Below the pieces are notes generated by a model. It saw only the letters and a program-made list of their open reading frames with translations. It ran no database searches and was not told the DNA's origin. From an uncultured Lachnospiraceae bacterium (lineage in GTDB: Bacteria > Bacillota > Clostridia > Lachnospirales > Lachnospiraceae): a stretch of 64,000 nt of DNA. The stretch covers positions 1-64,000 of the forward strand of contig CADAOZ010000011.1 in NCBI GenBank assembly GCA_902789735.1. The letters run 5' to 3'. This document shows positions 51,134 to 59,500 of this stretch, piece by piece; position 1 is the stretch's first letter; each line of letters starts with the position of its first letter. Made by a program: the position numbers and the translations under genes.

Positions 51134-52732
51134 ATGGGATATCATACAAATCTATACCTGCTGGTATTCCTGCCGGCAGTGCTGCTGCTGTATCAGCTGA
51201 CGCCCAGAAAATTCAGGCCCTATACACTGCTTGCGGCCAGTTATGCTTATTTCTTTGTCATGAGCAGAATGCTCTTTCTGGTCCTGGCAGGCCTGACCGC
51301 GGCCACCCACTGGTTCGGCCTGTGGATTTTTTCAACAGACGCGGCGGGCAGGGAAGCCCTGGCCGGCGCGGATAAGACACAGAAAAAGGAACTGAAAAAG
51401 CAGTTCCAGAATAAGAAGCGGCATGTCCTGCAGCTGGGAATCCTGCTGATCCTGGCAGTTCTTTTCTACGCCCAGTATCTGACCTGGACGGTAGGCAACC
51501 TGAACAGTCTGTTCAGTGTGCTGGGGACTTCGATCACCATTCCCGCCATTAAGACCTTTTTCCCGATCGGTATTTCCTTCTATTCCATGGAGGCCATCGG
51601 CTATCTGGCGGATGTGTACTGGGACAGGATCCCCGTGGAGCGGAACCTGGCCAAACTGGCCCTGTTCCTGGCATTCTTCCCTCAGCTGATGGAGGGACCC
51701 ATTGCCCGTTATACTGATACGGCAGATCAGCTGTGGAAGGGGAATCCCCTGCGGCTGACCAATATTTCGGAAGGCTTCTGCAGGATCCTCTGGGGACTCT
51801 TCAAGAAAATGATCGTGGCGGACCGTCTGGCCAAGGTGGTCGATATGATCTTCGACAATTACCGGAATTTCCACGGATACCTGATCATTTTCGGCGCCAT
51901 CGCATATACGGTCCAGCTGTATATGGAATTTTCCGGATCCATCGATATCGTCATCGGCAGCGCCAGAATGTTCGATGTCCGGCTGCCGGAGAACTTCAAC
52001 CAGCCCTTCGCGGCCGAGAGCTCCGGCGAGTTCTGGCGCAGATGGCATATGTCCCTGGGCACCTGGTTCAAGAATTACCTGTTCTATCCGGTGACCGTTT
52101 CCAAACCGGTCAAGAACTGGAGCAAGACCGCCAGAAAGAAATACGGTAAATATGCCTCCATGGTCGGTACTTCCGCCATGGCCCTGCTGCCGGTCTGGCT
52201 GGCAACAGGTATCTGGCACGGTCCCCGCTGGACCTACCTTTTCTACGGCTTTTATTATTTTGTGATCCTGCTGGCGGAAGTGGCCATCAGTCCCCCCTGG
52301 CAGGAATTTGCCAAAGCCCACGGGATCAATACGGATGCCCGCTGGTATCACCTGCTGCTGCGGTTCAAGACATGGATCGTGATCTTTATCGGTGAGCTCT
52401 TCTTCAGGGCGGAGACCATGACCAAGGCCCTGCACATGTTCGGCAGTATTTTCAGGGGCTTCCATCCCGATCATACTCTTGCGGAGATTTTCCTCAACCC
52501 GGACAATATCAGCCTGCAGGCCGCGGATTATATGGCGGTCGTGGCCGGTGTGATCGTGGTCGCGTTGGTGGGCCATTATCGTGAGAAAGGTGTTCCGGTC
52601 ATGGAAAAGATCCAGACTGCCAGGACACCTGTCCGCTGGGCGGTCTATTACGCACTGATCATGGCGATCCTGTATTTCGGCGCGTACGGCGCCGGCTTTA
52701 TGCCGGTAGACCTGATCTACGCGGGATTCTGA
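51134..52732 (+). CDS. MBOAT family O-acyltransferase (DltB-like)
   Basis: The protein has 532 residues and about eleven membrane helices. MBOAT signatures: LFLAFFPQLMEGPIARY, NFNQPFAAESSGEFWRRWHM with SLGTWFKNYLFYPV, and the catalytic His in ATGIWHGPRWTYLFYG. In DltB and alginate-type systems this channel-like protein moves an activated acyl or aminoacyl group across the membrane onto a polymer. It has GGAGG before its ATG and sits 13 bp after the decarboxylase gene. The donor should be a carrier protein that is not encoded here. Confidence 0.93.
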   Translation: MGYHTNLYLLVFLPAVLLLYQLTPRKFRPYTLLAASYAYFFVMSRMLFLVLAGLTAATHWFGLWIFSTDAAGREALAGADKTQKKELKKQFQNKKRHVLQLGILLILAVLFYAQYLTWTVGNLNSLFSVLGTSITIPAIKTFFPIGISFYSMEAIGYLADVYWDRIPVERNLAKLALFLAFFPQLMEGPIARYTDTADQLWKGNPLRLTNISEGFCRILWGLFKKMIVADRLAKVVDMIFDNYRNFHGYLIIFGAIAYTVQLYMEFSGSIDIVIGSARMFDVRLPENFNQPFAAESSGEFWRRWHMSLGTWFKNYLFYPVTVSKPVKNWSKTARKKYGKYASMVGTSAMALLPVWLATGIWHGPRWTYLFYGFYYFVILLAEVAISPPWQEFAKAHGINTDARWYHLLLRFKTWIVIFIGELFFRAETMTKALHMFGSIFRGFHPDHTLAEIFLNPDNISLQAADYMAVVAGVIVVALVGHYREKGVPVMEKIQTARTPVRWAVYYALIMAILYFGAYGAGFMPVDLIYAGF

Positions 52733-52739
52733 GGTGAAT

Positions 52740-53783
52740 ATGAAGAATACAATCAAATCGATCGGCAGGGTGGCTTTGTTCCTGGTTATTCTGGTCGTGC
52801 TGCTGCAGATCACCAATAAGGTCTTTGACCCCGGTTACTGGTTCCCGTCCGGCTGGATCCAGGACCGTACAGCCCGGCTTGCCCAGCTTTCCCTGGAGGA
52901 GGAGGGTACACTGGATGTACTGAATGTGGGAGACTCCGAAAGCCTTTCCGCCATCATCCCCATGGAACTGTGGCATGATCAGGGAATCACCAGCTTTAAC
53001 TGCGGCTGCGACGGCATGCGGCTGCCGGAATGCTATACGACCCTGCGGACAGCTTTTCAGAAGCAGAAGCCCAAGGTCGTTCTTCTGGAGACCGGCCTGC
53101 TCTACCGTCTGGACTTTGACCAGGACTACCAGTCCCTGGTGGCGGAGAATATCTATTATTACTTCTATGGCCTGCGCTACCACAATATGTGGAAGAGCTT
53201 TGCCAACCAGAAGGGGGTCCGGGCTTATTTCAAGGGCTATGTGGTCAACAACTGCATCGGCGTCTATGAAGGACCCGAAGACTACATGATCGAGACAAAG
53301 GAGGCGGACCAGGTCACGACCCGGAACAAGCGCTTTTTCAAAGCTATTATGAATCTCTGCGAAAGGGAAGGCGTGGAGGTGGTCCTCTACAGTGTCCCGG
53401 CCCCGGTCAACTATAATACCTACAAGCATAATGGTATCCAGATGCTGGCAGATGAGTACGGCCTCAAATATATTGATTTCAATATGAACTGGAAAGAGAT
53501 CGGAATCGACTGGTCCAAAGATTCCCAGGACCGCGGCGACCATCTGAACCGGGACGGCGGGATCAAGCTGTCCACATGGCTGGGCAACTGGCTGATGGAC
53601 GAGTTCGACCTGCCGGACCACCGGTCCGACCCGGAACTGGCGGAGCAATGGGATTATCTGTATGATTACTGCGAATATACATCGGATGTCCTGAAAGGAA
53701 CCAACACCGGTAATGTGACAGAAGAGATGCGGGAAAAACTGACGGTGGACGGAGATTTCCGTCAGCCCGGTTATGACAGATAA
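52740..53783 (+). CDS. DltD/AlgX-like SGNH-fold protein
   Basis: The protein has about 347 residues. One N-terminal membrane anchor (VALFLVILVVLLQITNKVF) is followed by an extracellular SGNH-like domain with NVGDSESLSAIIP (Ser), CGCDGMRLPECY, VVLLETGLLYRL and a C-terminal GDHLNRDGG (Asp/His pair). Partner proteins of this kind (DltD, PatB, AlgX) work with an MBOAT to place the acyl group on the outer polymer. ATG 52740 has GAGG 5 nt upstream; a GTG at 52734 is an alternative. Last gene of the Dlt-like set; the HAD phosphatase frame follows closely. Confidence 0.82.
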   Translation: MKNTIKSIGRVALFLVILVVLLQITNKVFDPGYWFPSGWIQDRTARLAQLSLEEEGTLDVLNVGDSESLSAIIPMELWHDQGITSFNCGCDGMRLPECYTTLRTAFQKQKPKVVLLETGLLYRLDFDQDYQSLVAENIYYYFYGLRYHNMWKSFANQKGVRAYFKGYVVNNCIGVYEGPEDYMIETKEADQVTTRNKRFFKAIMNLCEREGVEVVLYSVPAPVNYNTYKHNGIQMLADEYGLKYIDFNMNWKEIGIDWSKDSQDRGDHLNRDGGIKLSTWLGNWLMDEFDLPDHRSDPELAEQWDYLYDYCEYTSDVLKGTNTGNVTEEMREKLTVDGDFRQPGYDR

Positions 53784-53796
53784 GGGAAGAGACGGC

Positions 53797-54669
53797 ATGC
53801 TGGAAAAGAAATACAGAGGGATCATCGGCCTGGACCTGGACGGAACACTGCTGGATCCCGATAAAGTACTGCGGCCGGAGACCCGGCGGTCTCTGGAAAA
53901 GGCCATTGCGGCCGGCTACTGCATCGTGCCGGTCACGGGCCGTCCCTTCGGAGGGCTCCCCGCTGCCCTGATGGAGATCAGGGGAATCCGTTACGCGGTC
54001 ACGGCCAATGGCGCGGCCATCTACCGGATCGACGATTTTACCGGCGGCCGCTGGCACACCATCCATGAAGATATGCTGGCGGATGAAAAGGTCCTGGAGA
54101 TCCTGGATTTTCTGGCGCCTTATCATGTGATCCCCGACTGTATGGTCGAAGGACACGGGACCATGCCCGCGTGGGGCTATGAAGCCATCGGACAGATGGG
54201 AATTGCCCCGCCCATGGCAGCTTACCTGCGGTCGGACCGGCGCTTTGTGCCGGATCTGAAGGAATTTGTCCGGCAGCATTCCGGCCGTGTCTGCAAGCTG
54301 ACCGTGGATTTCTTCATGAAAGACGGAGGCGCGGCCCTTAAGGAATCCCTGCGGGGACCTCTGTGCGCCATGGGAGACCTGAATGTGGTATCCGGCGGCG
54401 CCCATAACCTGGAGATCACCAACCGGACAGCTGCCAAAGGGCTGGGAATCCTGACGCTGGCGCGGCTGCTGGACGTGGATCCCGGAAGGACCATGGCCTG
54501 CGGGGATGACGGCAACGATCTGGATATGATCCGCAGGGCCGCTTTTGGTGTGGCCATGGCCAACGCGGCTGCGGAAGTCCGGCAGCAGGCGGATTATGTG
54601 ACGGATTCCAACGAGCGTAACGGCGCCGGAAAAGCCATCGAATACTTTATGGAACTGATGGACCGGTGA
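53797..54669 (+). CDS. HAD superfamily Cof-type phosphatase
   Basis: The protein has 290 residues. HAD motifs are DLDGTLLD (catalytic Asp pair), VTGRPFGG (motif II), Lys in the C2 cap region KGLGILTLARLL (motif III) and CGDDGNDLDMI (motif IV). Cof-type enzymes dephosphorylate sugar phosphates, FMN or PLP. I use ATG 53797 after AAGGGAAG; an ATG at 53773 overlaps the previous gene. Spacing suggests that it is the last gene of the Dlt-like operon, where it might act on a phosphorylated intermediate or on PLP. Confidence 0.93.
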   Translation: MLEKKYRGIIGLDLDGTLLDPDKVLRPETRRSLEKAIAAGYCIVPVTGRPFGGLPAALMEIRGIRYAVTANGAAIYRIDDFTGGRWHTIHEDMLADEKVLEILDFLAPYHVIPDCMVEGHGTMPAWGYEAIGQMGIAPPMAAYLRSDRRFVPDLKEFVRQHSGRVCKLTVDFFMKDGGAALKESLRGPLCAMGDLNVVSGGAHNLEITNRTAAKGLGILTLARLLDVDPGRTMACGDDGNDLDMIRRAAFGVAMANAAAEVRQQADYVTDSNERNGAGKAIEYFMELMDR

Positions 54670-54725
54670 GTATATATATGCATCCTTTTTGGGATTTTTT
54701 TGTTTTTTCCCACAGAAAAATATCG

Positions 54726-54769
54726 TATAATAAAACCTGTGCGGTCTGAAAAGGTCCGCGCAGGCTTTT
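54726..54769 (+). promoter_or_regulatory. TATAAT box and terminator-like hairpin in the nhaC leader
   Basis: TATAAT at 54726-54731 is followed within 5 nt by CCTGTGCGG...CCGCGCAGG (54736-54744 with 54756-54764) and CTTTTTAATTTT. Either the hairpin ends the upstream operon and the promoter lies within it, or it is an attenuator for nhaC. Confidence 0.5.
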
Positions 54770-54799
54770 TAATTTTCTTGAGAAGGGGGAAATAACACT

Positions 54800-56317
54800 A
54801 TGTATGGTACATTTTGGGCACTGCTGCCGCCGATCATCGCGATCGCGCTGGCACTGATCACCAAGGAGGTCTACAGCTCTCTGTTCATCGGTATAGTTGT
54901 AGGCGGCCTCTTTTATTCCGGTTTCAGTTTTGTAGGTACCCTGACCCACATTTTCCAGGAGGGCATGATCGCCCAGCTGACAGACGCTTATAATGTCGGC
55001 ATTCTGATCTTCCTGGTCTTCCTGGGCATTATGGTCCAGCTGATGAACAAGGCGGGCGGTTCCGCGGCGTTCGGTCAGTGGGCTTCCAAACATATCAGGA
55101 CCCGTGTGGGCGCCCAGCTGGCGACCATGGCACTGGGTGTCCTGATCTTTATTGATGACTATTTCAACTGCCTGACCGTCGGCAGCGTCATGCGGCCTGT
55201 CACAGACAGACATAACATTTCCAGGGCCAAACTGGCCTATCTGATCGACGCTACGGCGGCACCTGTCTGCATTATCGCGCCGATCTCCTCCTGGGCGGCA
55301 GCCGTTTCCGTCTTTGCCCCGGATGGGACCAACGGTCTGATGCTTTTTATTCGGGCCATTCCCTATAACTATTATGCCCTGCTGACCCTGGTCATGATCA
55401 TCTCCATTACAGTCCTGCGGATCGATTACGGCCCCATGGCAAAGCATGAGGAAAACGCCATTAAGTACAATGACCTGTTCACAGTGGAACACAAGCCTTC
55501 CGAAGCTGACGAGGCTCCCATCGGCAAAGGTACTGTCATCGATCTGGTCCTGCCGATCGCTTCCCTGGTCATCTGCTGTGTCATCGGCATGATCTATACC
55601 GGCGGCTTCTTTGAGGGCAACGGCTTTGTCAATTCTTTTGCGGATTCCGACGCTTCGGTCGGCCTGGTCCTTGGTTCTTTCATGGCCCTGGTCATCACCC
55701 TGGCCGTATACTGGGTCCGCGGCATCCTGAAATTCAAGGACAGCATGGACTGCCTGACAGAGGGCTTCAAGGCCATGGTACCCGCGATCATGATCCTGAT
55801 CCTGGCCTGGACCCTGAAGAGCATGACGGATTCCCTGGGCGCGGCGGAATATGTGGCCGGTATTGTTTCCAACAGCACGGCCAGCATCCAGTCTCTGCTG
55901 CCCGCGGTCATCTTTATCATTGCCTGCCTGCTTTCCTTCGCGACCGGCACTTCCTGGGGTACCTTCGGCATCCTGATTCCCATCACCCTCAAGGTCTTCC
56001 CGCTGGAAGCGGGCGGTGTCATGGGCATCATCTGCGTATCCGCCTGTATGGCCGGCGCTGTATGCGGTGACCACTGCTCACCCATTTCCGATACGACCAT
56101 CATGTCGTCAGCTGGCGCCCAGTGCAACCATATCGCCCATGTTTCGACCCAGATGCCTTACGCGCTGACAGCGGCCGCCATCTCCTTCATCACGTATGTA
56201 GTGGCCGGCTTTGTACAGAACCCGGTCATCTGCCTGCTCTTCGGCGTGGTGCTGACCATCGCGGTCATGTATTTCCTGCACAGAGTCAGCAAAACAGGTC
56301 TGACAAACGAAGAATAA
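54800..56317 (+). CDS. NhaC family Na+/H+ antiporter
   Basis: The 505-residue transporter has about twelve membrane helices. NhaC-type features include the region IFIDDYFNCLTVGSVMRPVTD with charged membrane residues, IDATAAPVCIIAPISSW, and FATGTSWGTFGILIPITL with AVCGDHCSPISDTTIMSSAG. It exchanges Na+ for H+; some relatives exchange amino acids or organic acids, so the substrate is by family only. The gene has AGAAGGGGG before the ATG and a clear terminator. The Mrp-type operon just downstream also handles Na+/H+. Confidence 0.92.
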   Translation: MYGTFWALLPPIIAIALALITKEVYSSLFIGIVVGGLFYSGFSFVGTLTHIFQEGMIAQLTDAYNVGILIFLVFLGIMVQLMNKAGGSAAFGQWASKHIRTRVGAQLATMALGVLIFIDDYFNCLTVGSVMRPVTDRHNISRAKLAYLIDATAAPVCIIAPISSWAAAVSVFAPDGTNGLMLFIRAIPYNYYALLTLVMIISITVLRIDYGPMAKHEENAIKYNDLFTVEHKPSEADEAPIGKGTVIDLVLPIASLVICCVIGMIYTGGFFEGNGFVNSFADSDASVGLVLGSFMALVITLAVYWVRGILKFKDSMDCLTEGFKAMVPAIMILILAWTLKSMTDSLGAAEYVAGIVSNSTASIQSLLPAVIFIIACLLSFATGTSWGTFGILIPITLKVFPLEAGGVMGIICVSACMAGAVCGDHCSPISDTTIMSSAGAQCNHIAHVSTQMPYALTAAAISFITYVVAGFVQNPVICLLFGVVLTIAVMYFLHRVSKTGLTNEE

Positions 56318-56323
56318 CTGCCT

Positions 56324-56363
56324 GCCGCCCGTGCTTTCGAATGAGAGCCGGGCGGCCTTTTAT
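56324..56363 (+). terminator. Terminator of nhaC
   Basis: GCCGCCCG pairs with CGGGCGGC, followed by CTTTTATT. Confidence 0.85.
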
Positions 56364-56427
56364 TGAAAAGAAGGCCTCAAAGTGTTAAACTTGTGACGAT
56401 TATTGATTGTTTCACTGGAGGAAGACA

Positions 56428-56883
56428 ATGCCCCTACTGCTTTTTATACTCTGGATCATTCTGAACGGCAGGATCACCCTTGAGATCATCCTGTTCGGTA
56501 TTGCCGTTTCGGCCCTGGTCTCACTTTTTTCCATGCGGGTCCTGGGCTGGAGACCGTCTACAGACGCGGCCATCATTACCAATGCCGCCGTCCTGGCCCT
56601 GTACTTTCTGAATCTGATCTGGGAGATCATCAAGGCTTCGGCTTCTGTCATGGATCTGCTGATCAGCCGGGGAAGACAGCCTGATCCGGTCATCGTAGAA
56701 TTCGATTCCGAATTCACCAGCAGCTTTGTCAATGTCCTGCTGGCCAATTCGATCACCCTGACCCCCGGGACCTATACAGTCTTTCATAAAAAGAATCATT
56801 TCGCTGTCCATTGTCTGATTCCGGAATTCGCGGAAGGGATTGAGGATTCCTCCTTTGTCAGGATCCTCAGAAAGCTGAGGTAA
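56428..56883 (+). CDS. mrpE: Mrp/Mnh cation antiporter subunit E
   Basis: This 151-residue membrane protein matches MnhE: ILWIILNGRITLEIILFGIAVSAL, then NLIWEIIKASASVMDLL, and a C-terminal cytoplasmic part (VIVEFDSEFTSSFVNVLLANSITLTPGT). ATG 56428 has GGAGGAAG upstream. First gene of a tight operon whose order E-F-G-D'-B-C-N-N-N resembles Mbh/Mrp modules. Role: a subunit of the multi-protein Na+/H+ exchanger. Confidence 0.93.
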   Translation: MPLLLFILWIILNGRITLEIILFGIAVSALVSLFSMRVLGWRPSTDAAIITNAAVLALYFLNLIWEIIKASASVMDLLISRGRQPDPVIVEFDSEFTSSFVNVLLANSITLTPGTYTVFHKKNHFAVHCLIPEFAEGIEDSSFVRILRKLR

Positions 56884-56887
56884 CCGT

Positions 56888-57517
56888 ATGTCAATAGAGA
56901 CTGCTTATAACATACTTTATATGGGCTCTCTGATCATCTTTGCCATTCTGATCGGCGTCATGCTGGTCAGGTCGGTCATCGGACCCCGGATCACGGACCG
57001 GATCCTCTCTGTCAACATGATCGGCACGATGATCATATGCTGTATCGTGATCCTGTCCCGGTATCTGGATGAGGGATACCTGGTGGACGTGGCCCTGATC
57101 TATGCCATGATCAGCTTCGTTTCGGTCCTGATCTATGCTTCCACCTATATCCCTGCAAGGCCCGGCCGCAGACCCCTGGACGGCAGAAAGAAGACCCGCC
57201 GGAAAGGGGACCGCAGGAATGACGCCTATGACCCATATGAAGAGTCGGAGGAGCCCGGTCCGGTATATGCCGGCAGAGAGGCTGAGGAGGCGCCGTGGGC
57301 GCGGGAGGCATGGCGGCGGCAGACCGGCAGGATGCCGGCGGCGGCTGTAAGTCCGGAGAAGGAGAGTATCAGAAACGATAGCAGCAATGAATTCGGCAAT
57401 GATTTCACTGACGGTATCAAAAAGGGTGTCAAAAAGGATTTCAAAAAGGATAATCGGAGCGGCAGCGCCGGGTTCGGAAGCGGATTCACCAAAGTTCCGA
57501 AAGGAGGCAGGCAATGA
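56888..57517 (+). CDS. mrpF: Mrp/Mnh subunit F with a long charged C-terminal extension
   Basis: The protein has 209 residues. The first 95 are a normal MnhF (three membrane helices, RSVIGPRITDRILSVNMIGT and DVALIYAMISFVSVLIYAS). The remaining 115 are hydrophilic, low in hydrophobics and rich in Arg, Glu, Gly and Asn (GRKKTRRKGDRRNDAYDPYE; KKGVKKDFKKDNRSGSAGFG). The extension is not part of the family and is probably disordered in the cytoplasm. The gene overlaps mrpG by 4 bp. Confidence 0.9.
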   Translation: MSIETAYNILYMGSLIIFAILIGVMLVRSVIGPRITDRILSVNMIGTMIICCIVILSRYLDEGYLVDVALIYAMISFVSVLIYASTYIPARPGRRPLDGRKKTRRKGDRRNDAYDPYEESEEPGPVYAGREAEEAPWAREAWRRQTGRMPAAAVSPEKESIRNDSSNEFGNDFTDGIKKGVKKDFKKDNRSGSAGFGSGFTKVPKGGRQ

Positions 57518-57870
57518 CAGGGACCCCCATGGAATGGATCAGATTTGTTTTGACGGCTGTCTTTATGATCGTCGGTCTGTGTTCCTTTATCTGCGCCGTA
57601 CTGGGCGTGTTTCATTTCGGCTATATCATGAACCGTCTCCATGCCGCGGGCATTGGCGATACCATGGGCCTGATGTCGGTCCTGGTGGCACTGATGATCA
57701 GCGCCGGCTTTGGCATGGACCTGTTCAAGCTGATCGCGGTCGCGGCTTTCATGTGGTGCACATCCCCGGTCTCCACCCACTTCATGGGGCAGATCGAATA
57801 TTTTACCAATCCGGACCTTTCCTCTTATCTGAAGCTGCGCAGAAGACGCGGGGACACGGAGGAGACTTAA
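57514..57870 (+). CDS. mrpG: Mrp/Mnh subunit G
   Basis: This 118-residue three-helix membrane protein has the PhaG/MnhG pattern: FMIVGLCSFICAVLGVFHF, NRLHAAGIGDTMGLM, and the C-terminal TSPVSTHFMGQIEYF. Overlaps mrpF and abuts the next gene. Confidence 0.93.
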   Translation: MTGTPMEWIRFVLTAVFMIVGLCSFICAVLGVFHFGYIMNRLHAAGIGDTMGLMSVLVALMISAGFGMDLFKLIAVAAFMWCTSPVSTHFMGQIEYFTNPDLSSYLKLRRRRGDTEET

Positions 57871-58164
57871 ATGACTTATATGACAGAAATATTCAAGATC
57901 ATCATGCTGGTCCTGCTGATCATATGCGCGGTCAGCGTCAACCTGACCAGGGGCCTGCTCAAGGCCGTCATTATCTTCATGTCCTACAGTTCGATCATGT
58001 GCGTCCTCTGGGTGCTGATGGAATCACCGGACCTGGCGATCACGGAAGCGGCTGTCGGCGCCGGCGTCAGCGGGATCCTTTTTATGGCGACCCTGAAAAA
58101 GATCGACGCGGAGAAGGAGGACGCCCGGGAAGAGGAGCCTGAAGACGGAAGGGAGCGGACATGA
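57871..58164 (+). CDS. MbhD-like (DUF4040) subunit, equivalent to part of MrpA C-terminus
   Basis: The 97-residue protein has three helices with SPDLAITEAAVGAGVSGILFMATL, the signature of the MbhD/DUF4040 segment found at the end of MrpA in other bacteria. The C-terminus is acidic and hydrophilic. Here MrpA is split, as in archaeal Mbh and many clostridial modules. It overlaps the next gene by 4 bp. Confidence 0.88.
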   Translation: MTYMTEIFKIIMLVLLIICAVSVNLTRGLLKAVIIFMSYSSIMCVLWVLMESPDLAITEAAVGAGVSGILFMATLKKIDAEKEDAREEEPEDGRERT

Positions 58165-59108
58165 GAAAACGATTTAAAAAATGGGTCATGGGCCGGACGG
58201 ACGTGATGGACCGGATCCTGGATGACGCTTCCGAGATCCATGACCAGCCCAGAGAGACCATCAAAAAGCAGCGGATGGAACTGGTCCGGGAAATGGAGGA
58301 GCGCCCCGGTTATGAACGTACCGTGGAGGCGGAGCAGAAGGGTTTCTACCTGATCTACCATATCGTGGCTGTCATCAGCTGCATCCTGCTGATCGGCGTC
58401 CTGCTCTACACGGTGGCCATGCTTCCCAGATACGGGGAGGAGAATACCCGGGCGGATGAAGTGGTGGAACGCTATGTGGAGCACGGCCTGGAGGAGACCG
58501 GTGCCGTTAACATTGTTTCCGGCATGATCCTGGACTACCGTGCCTTTGATACCCTGGGCGAATCCCACGTCCTCTTTACGGCCCTGATCTGTGTCATGAT
58601 CCTGCTGCGGGTCGACCATAAGAATATGCGGTCGGAATACGAGGATTACTATACGGTCCTGAGCGACCGGTACTACAGTCTGGAACGGGATACCATCATC
58701 CGGACCATGGGCAAGATCCTGCTGCCCTGTATCTTTGTCTACGGGATCTACATCCTGCTCAACGGACAGAATTCGCCCGGCGGCGGTTTTTCCGGCGGGG
58801 CGGTCATGGGGACCGGACTGATCATTACGGCGGCCGCCTTCGGCTTTGACCGGGTCGACAGTTTTCTGCCCCTGCGGGTCTCCATGTGGATGACTTTCCT
58901 GTCCCTCATGTTTTACAGTTTCGCCAAGGGCTACGTATTTTTTACGGGCGCCAACGGCCTGGAAAATCATATCCCCAAGGGGGTTCCCGGCGCCATTCTC
59001 AGCGGCGGACTGATCCTGCCGCTGGATATCGCGGTCGGTCTTGTCGTCGCGGGGACCATGTTCGGTTTCTACAGTCTGATCAGAAGGGGGAATATAGGCG
59101 GTGCTTGA
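58161..59108 (+). CDS. mrpB: Fused MbhE-like and MnhB subunit
   Basis: The protein has 315 residues. A charged N-terminus (about 1-60) is followed by a helix, the MbhE-type segment (AVNIVSGMILDYRAFDTLGE with SHVLFTALICVM) and then MnhB proper (about 190-315) with GQNSPGGGFSGGAVMGTGLI and the C-terminal GLILPLDIAVGLVVAGTM. In Mbh complexes these are separate subunits; here they are joined. The N-terminal 60 residues are unusual for the family. Coupled on both sides by overlaps. Confidence 0.88.
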   Translation: MRKRFKKWVMGRTDVMDRILDDASEIHDQPRETIKKQRMELVREMEERPGYERTVEAEQKGFYLIYHIVAVISCILLIGVLLYTVAMLPRYGEENTRADEVVERYVEHGLEETGAVNIVSGMILDYRAFDTLGESHVLFTALICVMILLRVDHKNMRSEYEDYYTVLSDRYYSLERDTIIRTMGKILLPCIFVYGIYILLNGQNSPGGGFSGGAVMGTGLIITAAAFGFDRVDSFLPLRVSMWMTFLSLMFYSFAKGYVFFTGANGLENHIPKGVPGAILSGGLILPLDIAVGLVVAGTMFGFYSLIRRGNIGGA

Positions 59109-59481
59109 GACATTATTGATAAATTACGAAGAAGCGGCGGCGATCATTCTGTTCGGGATCGGCTTTACCACGCTGCTGTTCCAGAGAAACCTGATCAAGA
59201 AGCTGATCGGCATGAATATCATGGATACGGGCGTCTTTCTCTTTCTGGCTTCCATGGGCTATATCAGCGGACGCAAGGCCCCGATCATCACCAACGGGGT
59301 CACGGATATGGAAGCCTATATCAACCCTGTTCCGGCGGGTCTGGTCCTGACCGGCATCGTTGTTTCGGTCTCGGTCACGGCGGTCATGCTGTCCCTGACC
59401 ATCCGGCTTTACCGGCGTTATCATACCCTGAATCTGGACGACATTTACGCCCTGTCCAAGCACCAGATCGAAGACCGCTGA
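59101..59481 (+). CDS. mrpC: Mrp/Mnh subunit C (NuoK-like)
   Basis: The 126-residue protein has three membrane helices and a NuoK-like core (GIGFTTLLFQRNLIKKLIGM with NIMDTGVFLFLA; AGLVLTGIVVSVSVTAVMLSLTIRLYRRY). The start is GTG at 59101, 8 bp inside the previous gene. Part of the proton/sodium channel. Confidence 0.92.
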   Translation: MLETLLINYEEAAAIILFGIGFTTLLFQRNLIKKLIGMNIMDTGVFLFLASMGYISGRKAPIITNGVTDMEAYINPVPAGLVLTGIVVSVSVTAVMLSLTIRLYRRYHTLNLDDIYALSKHQIEDR

Positions 59482-59500
59482 GGAGCAAGGAGAATCCGTT

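Noticed and set aside
48398..53783. Calling the operon dltABCD
   Set aside because: There is no dltC, a PLP decarboxylase is inserted, and the adenylation pocket cannot be tied to D-alanine, so the standard symbols would mislead.
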